From the NCBI RefSeq assembly GCF_035046485.1, contig NC_085136.1:163367963-163431962 (forward strand): a stretch of 64,000 nucleotides of DNA, in the 5' to 3' direction. Shown here one piece after another: positions 1 to 11,727 of this stretch. Below the pieces are notes generated by a model that saw only the letters and a program-made list of their open reading frames with translations, searched no databases and was not told the DNA's origin. The DNA comes from Aedes albopictus (lineage: Eukaryota; Arthropoda; Insecta; Diptera; Culicidae). Position numbers and translations under genes: made by a program. The first letter of the stretch is position 1, and each line of letters opens with the position of its first letter.

Positions 1-1267
1 ACAGGCTTCGTTTGTCGCTGCTTTGAACAACAAGTACGTCTCCGTGAAACAAGGCGTTGATGTCACTGCCAACCAGGACGAGATTGGCGATAACGAAACC
101 TTCCAGCTGGAGTACGATTGGTCTGCCCACCGTTGGGCTCTGAGAACCACTCAGGTAAGCTCGGTACGGCCTTTCGGTGCGGTTCTAATTTAACGAGGTT
201 TACATTCCGATACTTTCAGGATCGCTATTGGTGTCTGTCCACCGGCGGAGGTATTCAGGCCACAGGCAATCGCCGTTCAGCAGATGCGCTGTTCGAACTG
301 GTCTGGCATGGAGAAGGTTCCGTATCGTTCCGTGCCAACAATGGAAAACTGCTGGCAACGAAACGTTCCGGTCATCTGTTTGCCACCGCCGAAGCGGTCG
401 AGGACACAACCAAATTTTACTTCTATCTTATTAACCGCCCGATCCTTGTGCTGAAGTGTGAACAAGGCTTCGTCGGGTATCGTGCTCCGGGAAGCAACAA
501 GCTAGAGTGCAATAAGGCTATCTACGAAACTATTCTGGTCGAACGTGCACCCAAGGGTGTTGTCTACTTCAAAGGTAAGAGTATAGTACTATACTTATCG
601 CTTGGTTAAATTGAGAACAGTGATGATTGGCCATGGCCACTCACGATTTACGCGTGAGAAATCATTTTCCGGTACTTCTCATCCTACATATGTAGAGAGC
701 AGGATGTTAGAAATTAAATCGAGAAGGAATGAGCCAAGACCTTCAAATACAAATATACGGGGTCTGTGTCATTTGGTATAAAGTCATTTGGCATAAGGCC
801 GTTTGGCATAAGGTCACTTGGCATAAAGACATTTAGCATAACGGTCATTTGGCATAATGGACACTTTGCATAATAAAGAAGGGTGCATTTCGATTATGCC
901 AAATGTCCATTATGCCAAATGACCGTTATGCCAAATGTCTTTATGCCAAACGACCTTATGCCAAATGACTTTATGCCAAATGTCCCGCTCCCCTATAAGG
1001 ATGAATCCATTTGTTACGATTAATTGTTACAACATTAAAGAACTTCTTTTATTCTTCATAGGTCAAAACGGCAAATACTGGCGAATCGACGGTGAGGGTA
1101 TTGCCGCCGACTCGGACACTCCTGTTGACGGATTCTACATTGAACTGCGAGAACCCACACGTATTTGCCTGCGGTCAAAGGACGGCCGGTATCTGGGTGC
1201 GACCAAGAACGGCACATTCAAGCTGGTTGACACCGGTTTTGATACGGCCACCCAGTGGGAATACTAA
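1..1267 (+). CDS. sn: Fascin (singed), 3' part: last three exons
   Basis: Fascin cross-links actin filaments into tight bundles (bristles, filopodia, nurse-cell struts). Three exons are visible: 1-154 (reading frame from base 2), 220-574 and 1062-1267. The introns are 155-219 and 575-1061, both GT-AG, with donors CAG|gtaagc and AAAG|gtaaga. Joined, they encode the last 237 residues of the protein, ending ..TATQWEY and TAA. Residues typical of the fascin beta-trefoil repeats are present, such as NNGKLLATKRSGHLFAT and NGKYWRIDGEGIAADS. Insect fascin is about 510 aa, so this is roughly trefoils 3 (end) and 4; the 5' half lies left of the window. All splice phases fit and there is no stop or frameshift. 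Intron 2 holds a palindromic repeat element. The family assignment rests on recognition of the protein sequence. Confidence 0.93.
754..997. repeat. Palindromic element of GCATAA/TTATGC units in fascin intron 2
   Basis: The left half repeats ATTTGGCATAA-type units about seven times. The right half repeats the reverse complement (TTATGCCAAAT) about six times. The outer ends TATACGGGG and CCCCTATA are also inverted. The whole unit would fold into one long hairpin. It looks like a foldback MITE inserted in the intron. A related GCATAA stretch occurs near 52255-52295. Confidence 0.75.
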
Positions 1268-1542
1268 GAAGCATCATTCAGCGGCATCTCATCGGTTCGG
1301 GTATACTCGCACTCGAAATTTTAGCATGTTAGGTTACTACTCTTCTCACTCATCTACCTATTACTATTAGGGCTACTATTCCATCGAAACTCAAGCAAAA
1401 TTCATTGGAAGGAAAATCATGGAACGACATACGACGCAATCAATCTCTCTCACTCTTTTAAACTCTACTCTTTAAATTTTATTTGTAAATTTATTTTACT
1501 GTCTTTCGTATTGTAAAAGGTAGCATATTTTATAAAGCAGTC

Positions 1543-1548
1543 AATAAA
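1543..1548 (+). terminator. Poly(A) signal of the fascin gene
   Basis: AATAAA lies 276 bp after the fascin stop codon in an AT-rich 3' UTR. It is the first canonical hexamer after the stop. Confidence 0.7.
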
Positions 1549-2780
1549 AAGCCGAAGTGGAAAATAGCGCTCTTGACTAACTAGAGTTGGAGCAAGGAGT
1601 TTCGAAAAATCGCATTGTTATTTCAAAACAACCATCTCAATATGATGCATGCGTGCGTATATTTATTGCAATATTCATACATCAAAAAGCTAAATAAGTT
1701 GTAATAACTAGTGATCACTAAAGTTAAAACAAAACTATCGTAAACGTAAAAAAGAATAAATAAAATGTAACACATAACGAAATCATGCGTTTCCTTAAGT
1801 AAAAAAAAACACATTATCGTCCCAATTCACAAATTACGCAATACGAAATTTAACTACAAATGATAAAAATCAGAAAATGCTTGATATTTTGAACTAACAG
1901 GCGCAAAAGTGATACACTGCTTGACATTGTTCTCATCGTCAAACGCTAAAACTGTAAACGTCCGTCATCAAATTCGAACGATTTCTACATCCGACAGATG
2001 CATATATAAAGCGTGGCAGAATTGTGATTAACGAATCCATCTTAGTTGAAATGACTACATATATTTAAAGCAAATAACTACAATGTCACTGTGGGTGCTA
2101 TCCCCCCGACAAAAATATGAATTGAAACAAATAAATAAATAACCCAACAACTGCCAAACAGTCTGATACAATTGTATTCGGAAAGCCGATAAAACATCAA
2201 CAGAACCAACACGCAGCCCAGCCCATGCAACTTAGATACTAAATTTTTATTGCCACTCCTAGACATCATTTTCGAACCAAAATTATCAATCGGGGTGCAA
2301 GGCCCCCAATCAATGAAGCGAAATTATTGCATCAACTTTGTAAAGTATTTATCATTAGTTATGAGTTTCCAAAAGCTAAGAAACTCTGTTAGCAATTCAT
2401 GTAAAAAAAAAAAACAATTATAATTTATTACATTTAGGTTCGTCGAAAGGTGTTCTTGTGTTGTAACAGACCGTATTTCGATGAACACCATTATTGAGCG
2501 GAAAATATCATACTAAGGAGGTGGAAGGTGAGCCTCCTCTCGATTTGGCACAGACAAACAGCGGAAGACGTACAGCGAATGATTTTTTTTTATCGACCGT
2601 GCGTAAACGCTATTCTGAATATTTTACGAATTTAGAGAAGAGAAAAATGATACAATATACAGAAGAAGAAAAAAAAACAATGTAAACGTATGTGTGTAAT
2701 CAAATCGAATTGAAGTAAAGTATATCAATAAAACTATCTTTAAGATTTGTTTTTTATTCGAACAATTCTCTTAAGCCTAC
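1549..2780. other. No recognised gene
   Basis: AT-rich sequence. The short open frames at 1623-1814, 2078-2269 and 2494-2685 have no recognisable domain and look random. A second AATAAA at about 2727-2733 has no visible gene attached to it. Confidence 0.5.
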
Positions 2781-2809
2781 GTGGGATCGAGATTTTGACC
2801 GCAGGGCAC

Positions 2810-5500
2810 CGGTATGATCTATGTAGCCGACTCCGAACACTTGGACCATCTCTTGTATAGCCACTCCGCCACTCCGCCACTAGCCACTCCGAGTCCACGC
2901 GCCACCTGATCTGTTAGCTCCAAGACGATGTGAATGATAGACGTTGACACGGCATTCCAGCCAAGCTCTTCCCTACACATCATCTGGACAAGATTGTCCG
3001 CAGTGGTTTCCTCCCCGCATGTGGTCACGAATTTTACTAAAACGCGGGCACACGAAAAATGGTGTTTCGTCGTTTCTTATAAACTAGCCCAAACCGAGAG
3101 AACCCGCATGACCGAAACGATGTAGATACTTTCGGAAGCAGCCATCCCTTTTGCACGCTGCCATTTGACCATGGAGGCCATCCTGGCAGTCCTGCATATA
3201 GCTGCATATGCCTCTTGTGCCGCGCATTTCGAATCACTCTAAGGGGCGATTTCTTCACCCTGGCTTAAGCATTAAGCCAGGTTTAACTGTATGGGTAAGC
3301 CTGACTTACCGGTTAAGCCGAGGTGAAGAAATCGGCCCTAAGGGTCGATTTCTTCACCTCGGCTTAACCGGTAAGCCAGGCTTACCCATATAGTTGAGCC
3401 TGGTTTAACGCTTAAGCCAGGGTGAAGAAATTGGCCATAAGGGGCGATTTCTTCACCCTGGCTTAAGCGTTAAACCAGGTTTAACTATATGAGTAAGCCT
3501 GGCTTACCAGTTAAGCCGAGGTGAAGAAATCGGCCCTAAGGATGCCGACAGGCACCACACCAGTAATGACGCAGAGCGCGTAGTGTGACACGGTACGGTA
3601 CTCAGCCTATGAGTACTTTCCAGCGTACCACGGTAGCTTTCGGTACTTAGCGCCATGTCCCACGCCGGGCCGCTATACCTTAGTATGGACGTGATGACAC
3701 TAGCGTACATCACAGAGCTAATGGACATCATCCGGAACACTGCCACTATAGCTGTGGAGGCTCTTTTACAGACGTAATCAACGTGGCTACCGAAGGTAAG
3801 CTAATCGGTGATTATCATCCCCAAGTGTTTGACGGAGCGCTTCGAAGTGATAGTGCAATCGCCTACATGATCACTGCTACCTCAGATTTGTGGTAAACCA
3901 TCCCATCCTCCACAACCGCGATCGAGTGGGCAGTAGTCAATTCCACTTCTTCGATAGCCTTACCGTAGACCTCCAGGGTAATATGATCAGCAAAGCCGAC
4001 GATCTCCACTTCCACCGGAAACTCTAACCTCAACACCTCGTCGTACATGACATCCCATAACGCCGGACCCAGGATGGAGCCTTGCGGGACTCCTGAGGTT
4101 ATGTGAAAGTACTAAACTAGTACTCGATTCAGGAAGTAACGTCCGAGAATCTTATGCAGATACCCGGGTATCCCCAGACGCAGGAGCACATCGGCAATAG
4201 CTGGATAACTGGCGCTATTGAACGCGTTCCTTACACCCAGAGTCACTACTGCACAGTAGCGAATCCCCTTTCTCTTACGATCCAGTGCTTTCTCGGTGGT
4301 TTTTGTAACCGACAGGATAGTGTCTGTAAAATTCCACTTCGGATATGTTATGGATAAACGTCCGGTTAGGTTTACGTATAGTTCAGAACTGATCTTACTT
4401 TATTTCTACCTAGATTACCAACTCTCAGATCTCTCATAATCATTCGATTGCCACTCACCTACATAAGGGGTCTTTACTCGAAAGGTCGAAACCACGGATA
4501 CTGTAGTGTCTACGATCGACCTCCCCTTCCAGAAGCCTCACTGGCTACTCGAAAGATCATTTACACCCTTGGTGCACCTCAATATTCTATTGAGGATGAT
4601 CTTTTCGAGCACCTTCCCCGCCGTGTCGATAAAGCATATCGGCCTATATGTCGACGGGTCACCGGGTGGATTCTCCACCTTTGGCAATAAAACCAGGCCC
4701 TGTCGCTTCCAAACCTATGATAAAACTCCCTAATCAAGGCATATCTGCATAGCAGACCTGAACATTTCGGGAGCCTTTGCAATAATTACTTTTAAGGGCA
4801 GGTTCGGAACTCCGTCCAGATCTGGGGCCTTACCTACGCTAAGAGAATTTGTTATCCTCGCAAATTCCACATCGGTGACCCTCTCCTCATCACCAACCCC
4901 AGTCTCCGGCTGTCCTACGAAAGGATGCCAAGGACTAGGATCATGACGCTGTAAAAACCCTCGGTAATCCTCCCTAAAAAATCTGGGGATTGCTCTGTAG
5001 GAGCCATTGCACCTCTCGTCTTGGATCGTTGGTGATCGCTGTAGGCATCACCCTATGGATTTGCATTGGCACTCTGCACAGACCTTCAAAGCAGACCTTT
5101 TTGCTTGCCCTTATTTCGGTCTTCAGTGCGACTTTTTCAGCGGCGAACACCACCCGTCGTTCGTTTCGCTCACCCTCAATGCGCGCTCGCTGCATCTGCG
5201 CCTATCCTGTAGGCAGGGACGACGCAGGTCCGCAATCGCTTGAGTCCACCTGTAAGCCGGCGGTCTTCAATTTCTAGGGTGGACTCGCCTAGGCATGGTC
5301 GCATCGCACGCACGCGAGAGCACCGCTGCCAGAACGTCGCCGTCCAAGTAGGTTTCGCTCACATCTTCTTCAAAGTATGATGTTTTCCACCTTCGAGGGA
5401 TTGGCCTTAGTCTAGCCGTCTCTTCCTCTACCCGCTGCCTACTGTTTTTGTAGTTGATACTGTAGCAAACCACCAGGTGATCGTTGTGAGTGTAGCCCCT
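2810..5500 (-). pseudogene. R1-clade non-LTR retrotransposon, decayed and 5' truncated
   Basis: Reading leftward, pieces of an R1-clade ORF2 appear in the expected order. At 5500-5270 there is the end of the apurinic-like endonuclease (HLVVCYSINY, RLRPIPRRWKTSYF). At 5195-4974 there is the linker (RVVFAAEKVALKTEIRASKK). At 4740-4500 there is a reverse transcriptase segment (PPGDPSTYRPIC, DTAGKVLEKIILNRI). At 4050-3870 there is the catalytic block with EIVGFADHITLEVYGKAIEE; the usual FADD is FADH here. At 3746-3540 there is the thumb-like region (SILRYSGPAWDMALST). At 3030-2820 there is the C-terminal region (TTCGEETTADNLVQMMCREE). Frameshifts and in-frame stops occur throughout, so it cannot code. 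A triple palindromic repeat interrupts it at 3241-3540. No poly(A) tail or target duplication was found. Confidence 0.85.
3241..3540. repeat. Three 100-bp copies in +/-/+ orientation
   Basis: A unit of about 100 bp begins GGGGCGATTTCTTCACC and ends GGTGAAGAAATCGGCCCTAAG. It occurs three times: direct (3241-3340), inverted (3341-3440) and direct (3441-3540), with few differences. Each unit has GGCTTAAGC and GGTTTAACT motifs and its own inverted ends (GATTTCTTCACC / GGTGAAGAAATC). It interrupts the R1-like element. Confidence 0.85.
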
Positions 5501-6275
5501 TGGATTCTCTGAAACGCCCGTGAGACCCCCTGAAGCATTCCTGAAATCCTCTGGAGATCTCTGGAACACCTTGAGATCCACTGAGACGTCATTGAGGCCC
5601 TCCTTATGCGAGTTATACACTTCAAACGGAATCGCTCAAGTAATTTTCGTTCAGTGCATTATTTTTCCGTGACCGGAATGGTCAAGAAATTTAACACAAC
5701 AAGCCCCATTTGATTTGACGTTTCGTTTCAGCTCCGATCTGTGTACTACCCATTAAGGAGAAACATCAGAGGATACAAATATGGCTACCACAATGGCCGA
5801 CTTCGACCCCTACTCACGTTTTCAAGAGCACCAATCTTAAAAATTCGTAAACAAATGCGCTTGGTTTGCAAGTGAGCAAAGGCAGAATAAACAAACGCGG
5901 CTTGATTCGATGCTTCGTTTGTCAGATTTGTGCGTCTAAGTTTGTATGCAAAATTGCTATGGAATTTCTTGATGTTTCACCTTAAACGCCTGGAGATCTC
6001 CTGGTACCTCCTAAAACGCCCCTGAGACCTGCTGGAACACTCCTGAAATCCCTAGAGACCCCTTGATGCGCCCTTGAGAACCCCTGTAATGCCCTGCTTG
6101 TCCCTCAGATAATCCAAAAACCCCGGTTAACACCCGTGAGACCTCTAGACGCCCCGTGGGACCCCCTTGCAACGCCCCTGTGTTCTCGTGGTACACCGTT
6201 GAAACCCTTTGGGACCCTCTGAAACCTCCTGCGACCCCCTTGCAACGCTCTTGAAATCTCATCTGAAACCCCTAT
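5490..6275. repeat. Degenerate CCCTGAGACC-type minisatellite, two blocks
   Basis: Blocks at 5490-5610 and 5986-6275 are made of diverged 10-12 bp units such as CCTGAGACC, CCTGAAACG and CCTGGAGAT. The stretch between them (5611-5752) is ordinary sequence followed by a TTAA-flanked MITE at 5753-5985, which sits exactly against the second block. Open frames on the minus strand here (6011-6262) are translations of the repeat. Confidence 0.6.
5753..5985. mobile_element. TTAA-bounded MITE (copy A)
   Basis: It begins TTAAGGAGAAACATC and ends GATGTTTCACCTTAA, so the ends are inverted and bounded by TTAA. A second copy lies at 30005-30257 with the same internal sequence (for example TACAAATATGG and CCCCTACTCACG). 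There is no coding capacity. TTAA boundaries are a property of piggyBac-like elements, but no transposase is here to confirm that. Confidence 0.8.
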
Positions 6276-6309
6276 CCATACTCACTGTCACCTAGTACGA
6301 ATCAGTTCT

Positions 6310-6852
6310 TGGAAAGTTGTCAAGCCGACTTCATCGACGGCCGGTCGATATTGGACCAAATCTACACCGTACGGCAGATCCTCCAGAGATGCCATGTATA
6401 CCAGGACCTAACACATCATCTGATCATCGACTTCTATAGGTGGTATACGACAGCATCTAGTGCACACAGCTATGGAAAATGATGGACGAGAACGGCTTTT
6501 CTAGGAATCTAACTAGACTTATCAAAGCAATAATAAACGGTGTAAAAAACTGCGTAAGGTTTTCGGGAGATCTATCAAGTTCGTCCAAATTGCACCGGTG
6601 GCTACAACAAGGGGATGAACTCATATACCTGATGTTCAGCATCGCATTGACATGTGTTATACGATTAGCCGGGATCAACAACCGGGGCACGATTTTCACG
6701 AAATCCTGCCAATTTGTATCGACATGGATATTATTGCTAGGACATTTCGAACTTTACACTCACTTGATATGTGATGACCTTGCGGGTGTGCAGGAGAACG
6801 GTGTATAGCGACGAAGAAAGAACTACGAGCTAGCTGTACTCTCCAAGCAACC
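6310..6852 (+). pseudogene. RTE-clade LINE fragment
   Basis: Nucleotide and protein similarity to the RTE element at 58100-58570 and 60215-60290 is plain. It covers the reverse transcriptase region (FIDGRS.., MDENGFSRNLTRLIKAIING) and then jumps to GVQENGV, which lies about 1.7 kb further on in the other copy. It therefore has an internal deletion as well as point stops and frameshifts. The catalytic aspartates are lost (CFADDMD in the other copy is altered here). Confidence 0.8.
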
Positions 6853-7410
6853 ACAAGTTCGGATTCCACTTGCAGAACGAACTCAGAAGTTTAAGTTTGG
6901 TTCAATTCCGGTTTCGTTCAACTTAATTCTCCAAAAAGTTACTCATGTATTGTTTATGAACTTGGAAGTACATGTTCAAGCTTTTGACTTCTCTTCAAAA
7001 CGACAGAAGAACGGTTCAGAAAGAACTTACTTTGAACTTTAAAACAGAAGTTCAATCAAATATAAACCGGACTCATGTTGAACTTTTGAGTGCCTCTAAA
7101 GCTCATAGTTCAAGTGGACATATCCCAACAACTTGGAATGTTTCGTTTCGAGCTTGTTTCGAACTTTTCTTGCACTTACTACTCAAAGTTCGGATAAATA
7201 TTAACCGTACCAAAAGTGAACTTTACTTGAACTTCGGCGCCAGCGGAGCTGGACAAAGTTCTCATTCAATTAAATCACTCAGAAATTGAGCGCAGCAACC
7301 ACAGCTTGTGTTAGTTTCACAAATTTTTAAGCTGAATAGCTTTCCTTTCAGCGACATACGTGTACTTTTTGTGAACTCAAGTTCGGTTAATTACTTGAAA
7401 AGTGAACTGA
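6853..7410. repeat. Region rich in AAGTTCA/TGAACTT motifs
   Basis: Short words such as AAGTTC, GAACTT and AAGTTCAA recur in both orientations more than a dozen times. No gene is visible. It may be the interior of a foldback element, but I could not define its ends. Confidence 0.4.
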
Positions 7411-7413
7411 CTA

Positions 7414-8543
7414 GGGGCCGTCCATATACCACGTGGACAATATGGAGGGGGAGGGGGTTCAAGAAAAGTCCACGCTTGTCCACGGAGAGGGGGGTGGGGG
7501 TTCGTCAAATGTCCACGTGGACAACATTAACATAAGAATTAAGAAACAAAGATTTGCAAACGAAACAAAATATGTCGCATTATTGATGAGCTTTTCTTTA
7601 CAGTTCTGTACATTTTATTTTATTATACATTGTTTTTAGTTGGACGTGGCTTCTCTAAGGAAAAAAAATCATGGTATTGACTTATCGACGAATTTGTTTT
7701 GAATTACAACTTCTTATTACTTACTTTTTTCATCGAGGAATAATCTGGAGATTTAAAATGGAGTGTATACCATGCAAATGTTGGTGTTTCAGTCAGAAAA
7801 TTTTCATTGAAGTTCTGTGTAGATTTTTCGAAGTTTCATATTAAATTTTGTAAACTACTTCGAAGTTTTAAAATATTTTCCGAATTTTCCGTTTGACGAA
7901 AATTTTTCACAGACTGGAGCGAGAATCGAAACCACACTCCAACAAACATAAAGCTCAATTAAAAACAATGTTAAAAACTTGTAATTAGGGTATCGCGCCA
8001 CTTGGGTGGTGGCTTCTATATTCGTCTGTTTTACACTATAACTCAGTCAATTTTGAACCAGTTGACTTGAAATGTTGTACACGGGTAGATACTATACCTG
8101 TCTCACCGCGTTCCAAAAATTGTGTCAATTGGTTCAAATTTAAGTTATGGCGGAAAACAGACGAAAATAGAAGCCACCGCCCACCTATTTTGTGCCTCTT
8201 TGAGAAAGACTTTAAAATGAAGTCACTCAAAAAGTTTTCTTACTGTATTTTTTAACTTGTTTGTATTTTATGTAAAGCTATAAAATATTTGTTATTCAAA
8301 AAGTTATTAATTGTATTTAAGGCAATGTTTACAAAGAAAAAAGAAAACATAAAAAAAAACTTTTTAAATTAACTTTTCCGTTTATTTTAGAAATATTTAA
8401 AAAAAAAAACATTTTTTCGGATGTCCACGTGGACATTAGGGGAGGGGGGTAGGGGTCAATGAAAAGTCCACGCTTGTCCACGGAGAGGGGGGAGGGGGTC
8501 AAAAACCATGAATTTTCTGTCCACGTGGTATATGAACGGCCCC
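7414..8543. mobile_element. TIR element, 3-bp TSD (CTA), TTCATA/ACGT-end family
   Basis: The ends are GGGGCCGTCCATATACCACG and the near-perfect inverse CGTGGTATATGAACGGCCCC. The flanking triplet CTA is duplicated (7411-7413 and 8544-8546). Subterminal G-rich runs (GGGGGAGGGGG) and repeats of GTCCACGCTTGTCCACGGAG occur at both ends. The AT-rich middle has no transposase and contains a separate palindrome at 7986-8205. Same end pattern as the elements at 44038, 48095, 49714, 54415 and 61693. Confidence 0.85.
7986..8205. repeat. Foldback element with GGTGGCTTCTAT arms
   Basis: Left arm GGTGGTGGCTTCTATATTCG and right arm ATAGAAGCCACCGCCCACC are inverted. Internally TTTTGAACCAGTTGAC pairs with GTCAATTGGTTCAAAT. 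A related half copy, starting GGGTATCGCGCCACTTGGG, occurs at 37486-37555. Confidence 0.7.
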
Positions 8544-8546
8544 CTA

Positions 8547-9405
8547 GAATGTTATTCATCTTCTGTAACCGTTCAGTTACAAGATCCCCAGATTATTTTA
8601 ATTTTGTGCATTTTGTTTAAGAAACTGTAGTGTTTGTTTGTTTAGTGTTTGGTTTTAATAATAGGTTTTGTTGATTAAAAGAAAAATTGTAATTTGTATG
8701 AGCTTTTTAGCATGATGAAATCGGAATGTTAAATGTTATCTGAAAGTACTGTGGTAAAAATGGGCGGCGGGCGAAAACTCAGCAGTGGGTACAAATGCAG
8801 GCAACCTGGTAGCATAATGGGAGGTTGTTTGCATCCAAGGATAGGCATGGAGTAAGGACGAAGGAACGAGTGGAAAGGATGGAATCAAGTCCATGCAAAA
8901 GGGAGGGGTTTGGGTGTTTGACATACCCCCACTCCCCCCCCTCTCCCTTAACGATACTAGGCGCCTTTCTGCCTTTTGCCGAAATTGGGAAAAAAATCCC
9001 TCCCTTGGCACCACTTCTGTGCACGGGCCTGGATGCCCCCAGGCAGTTTAAGGCTTGCGCTGGTCGCCATGATCACTTTTATTCCGCCGTTCGTGTGAGG
9101 CAGAATTACTTAAGTCAGTCTTTTTTCAAAAGTGGCATTCAGCAGTGTTCTGTGAACTTTGGAGTACGAACCTTAGCCTGCGTTCATTCAGGTATACCCT
9201 AATTTCCGGCCTGTGTGACAATAGTGCCTAATTCCTGAATGCTTAACAGGACCCTTTTGACCTACCTTTTGGTACCGTTATGGAAGCACCATCTCACTGT
9301 CCACACGATTCAGCCTAGATCGGTAATCCAGTCTACGCCTAACCGTAAAAGACCAGCCCCTCGGGTCACAGCAACCGCCCGATAGAGAGTTCCTCGGGCT
9401 TACAG
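8547..9405. other. No recognised gene
   Basis: Open frames at 8736-9014 (-) and 8825-9202 (+) overlap on opposite strands and show no domain. G- and C-rich runs at 8925-8950 inflate both. Nothing else recognised. Confidence 0.4.
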
Positions 9406-9626
9406 CACAGACAAACAGACATACTACTCAAATCGCAATCATCGCACGATTTAACGGTCATTTTGAAAATAAAGTTTGGTTCGGACTGTGCTCGCATGTG
9501 TCATGGTGGCGCAGATGTGCCTACATCACCTCTCAATTTCTGAGAAAAATGAGCGTGACGCCGATCAATGTTTACAAAAAATGACTCAATCATGAACCTT
9601 AATTCATGTTTTATGAATGGTCTGTG
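9406..9626. mobile_element. CACAGACAAACAGACG-end MITE, 7-bp TSD (CTTACAG)
   Basis: It starts CACAGACAAACAGACATAC and ends ATGGTCTGTG. The 7-bp flank CTTACAG is duplicated (9399-9405 and 9627-9633). It is the most diverged of five complete copies in this window; the right end keeps only the outermost bases. Confidence 0.75.
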
Positions 9627-9633
9627 CTTACAG

Positions 9634-9962
9634 CCCTAAACGCAAAAGAGGATTCTTCTCGGCGTGGTCAATACGGTCTCGTCCGTGGCCCGTCGATTGT
9701 GCCAAAGAAGGAAGACGCCGTAGCCGAGCCCAGGTAACGAAAGTGGCCCCATAGCAGTGGCGACGCCATCCCAATTGCCAGACCGCAAGACCCGCTATTC
9801 CAGTCGGCACAGAACAATAGGGACCGACACCGTCAGTCGCCTTGCAGTCAGCAGCCATCAGCGAGCGCTCGCCAGCACATCACCGGCACGCACCCATCAA
9901 CGATCTTGATCTACCACACACCGCCATAGCTCAATAAACACTATAGACCACACAGTAGCTTT
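9634..9962. other. No recognised gene
   Basis: GC-rich stretch with an AATAAA at about 9932. It might be part of an LTR or of a transcribed sequence, but no domain or paired LTR is visible. Confidence 0.35.
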
Positions 9963-10263
9963 CACACTTAAATTCAGAAATTGATCTCGGTAAACGGTTT
10001 ACCGAGAATCCAACAGCTGATATCTCGGTAAATGTTTACTGATTCTCGGTAAAAATTTTACCGAGATTTCGGTAAACCATTACCGAGTCTCGGTGAACTT
10101 TGCCGAGATCTCGGTAAAAAGTTGGATTACCGAGACCTCGGCAAAGTTTTAACGACATCTCGGCAAAACTTTTACCGAGATTCAGTAAAAATTATTACCG
10201 AATTATCAGCTGTTGGATTCTCGGCAATCCGTTTGCTGAGGTCGGCGATTTAATTTAAGTGTG
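9963..10263. mobile_element. Foldback element with TTTACCGAGATCTCGGTAAA-type units
   Basis: Outer ends CACACTTAAATT and AATTTAAGTGTG are inverted. Inside them, GAATCCAACAGCTGAT pairs with ATCAGCTGTTGGATTC. The interior is a cluster of at least eight short palindromes of the form TACCGAGA..TCTCGGTA. The left breakpoint of the 2,285-bp tandem duplication (10132) falls within it, and its right half is repeated at 12417-12548. Confidence 0.75.
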
Positions 10264-10574
10264 TTTTAATAAATTTGCTTTTTTTCCACCCAACAACATA
10301 CAGTCTTCCATAGCCAAAGAAATACCATAGTTTCCGCACACCTTGATCCGCGTACCGCTCCGAATTACCCAGTAGCATGCCGGCCCTAAGACACACCTCG
10401 AGGGGTCGCATGCTATTGAGCTAGTTGATCCGGGGTATTGGTTCAGCCGCTGAGTCTATTAAGCAACCGGAACGAGCCTCAGTCAGTCTCGCTTCCTTTG
10501 AATAGCTGATTAAGCCCAAACATGTTATTTTATCCGAACTTTTGGTTACTCGGGTCTACAAAGAGCCTAGCATC

Positions 10575-10805
10575 CGGATTCCGGATTCCGGAAGGTGGAA
10601 GCTGGAAGAATACGATGAGAAGTTTGTAAGAGATCCAGATGGTCCAAGAAAACCTGGAGGGCAGCGAGCAAGGTAGGGGGACCAGATGCAGAACGATTTG
10701 GCAAATATGGGACGCGGCCGAGGATCGAGTACTGCAGCCATAATCTGGATGTTGTGACGAGGAATTGTTGATTCAGTTTTGTTATTGGGTAATTCTCGCT
10801 GAGAC
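10575..10805 (+). pseudogene. RTE-clade LINE 3' ORF fragment (copy 1)
   Basis: The plus-strand frame contains DPDGPRKPGGQRAR, GDQMQNDLANMGRGRG and RGIVDSVL. These align with GTRRRGAQRARWADQVERDL.. near the C-terminus of the RTE at 60390-60540. The frame has in-frame stops. The minus-strand open frame over the same bases is a shadow. Confidence 0.65.
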
Positions 10806-11594
10806 CGGCCCACCGTGTCTTCAAAAATGTTTAAGGTGGCGATTTTCTGAAAGTCCTCGCTCAAAAAGTAAGGAAAATTATAATGTAATACATACTAAAT
10901 AAATGAATGAACGAATGCAAAATGGCCATTGGCTAGGAAAACTTTCAGGTAATATCTGTGGTAGTGATCAAATCATGCTGAGAGCAAGGCTTTGTCACAG
11001 TTGGGATGAACCGCGAACTCTGCAGAAATGTCTGTGCTTACACGACATTGGGGAGTGGACGTACGTGCGCGATTCACGAACAGATTAAATTATTGTTTTA
11101 TTACGCTGATACTAAGGTGAAGGAGGTTTTGTGCATCACTAACTGTTGCAACACTCGAGTAAAGATGTCGTCGTTTTTTTTTTTTTTCGGGTGTGCTCTG
11201 CAGTTCATCTAGTAGAGTCATGTTTGGACATTCAGTATTATTTATAAACGCCATCAAAAACAGACCACTTATCGGTCGCAGTCGGTCAGATCAGGAAGTG
11301 GGTGGTTAGCGAGCTCCAGACATTTGTTTTCAACTGATACTGGATTGAACTCGTGCAAAGAAATGGCGAAAACTCGACCAAAACCGGAGGAGCGCCTAGT
11401 GTTTGGCACTCGAGTAATGGGAGGGGTTAAACTTCTCTCGTTGCCCATATTCTAAATACGCCCCTATTTTTATCGCGAAAAAAGTTCATTCTCTCCGTTT
11501 CCGCCTTTTGTGTGCACGTACACGGTATTTTAGTGGAGTTGGATTTTGGTTTTTGGTTTCTTTTATAAGAAAAAGTTTGTTCAATACAATATAT

Positions 11595-11600
11595 TTTATT
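11595..11600 (-). terminator. Poly(A) signal in duplicated peritrophin 3' flank (copy 1)
   Basis: TTTATT on + (AATAAA on -) lies 128 bp past the stop codon of the truncated copy at 11728. Confidence 0.55.
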
Positions 11601-11727
11601 TTACTCAAACACAAACAACGAACATTAAAAGATAACGTATTCGATCTGCACATTCTGTGCGTATTCGACTCATGATTCGAAACTCTCCTAATACTGATTC
11701 ATAATTCATTCGCGATCGGTCTCGCGG

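Noticed and set aside
10556..10864. 102-codon frame on - (repeated at 12841-13149)
   Set aside because: Antisense shadow of an RTE 3' ORF fragment that reads on +.
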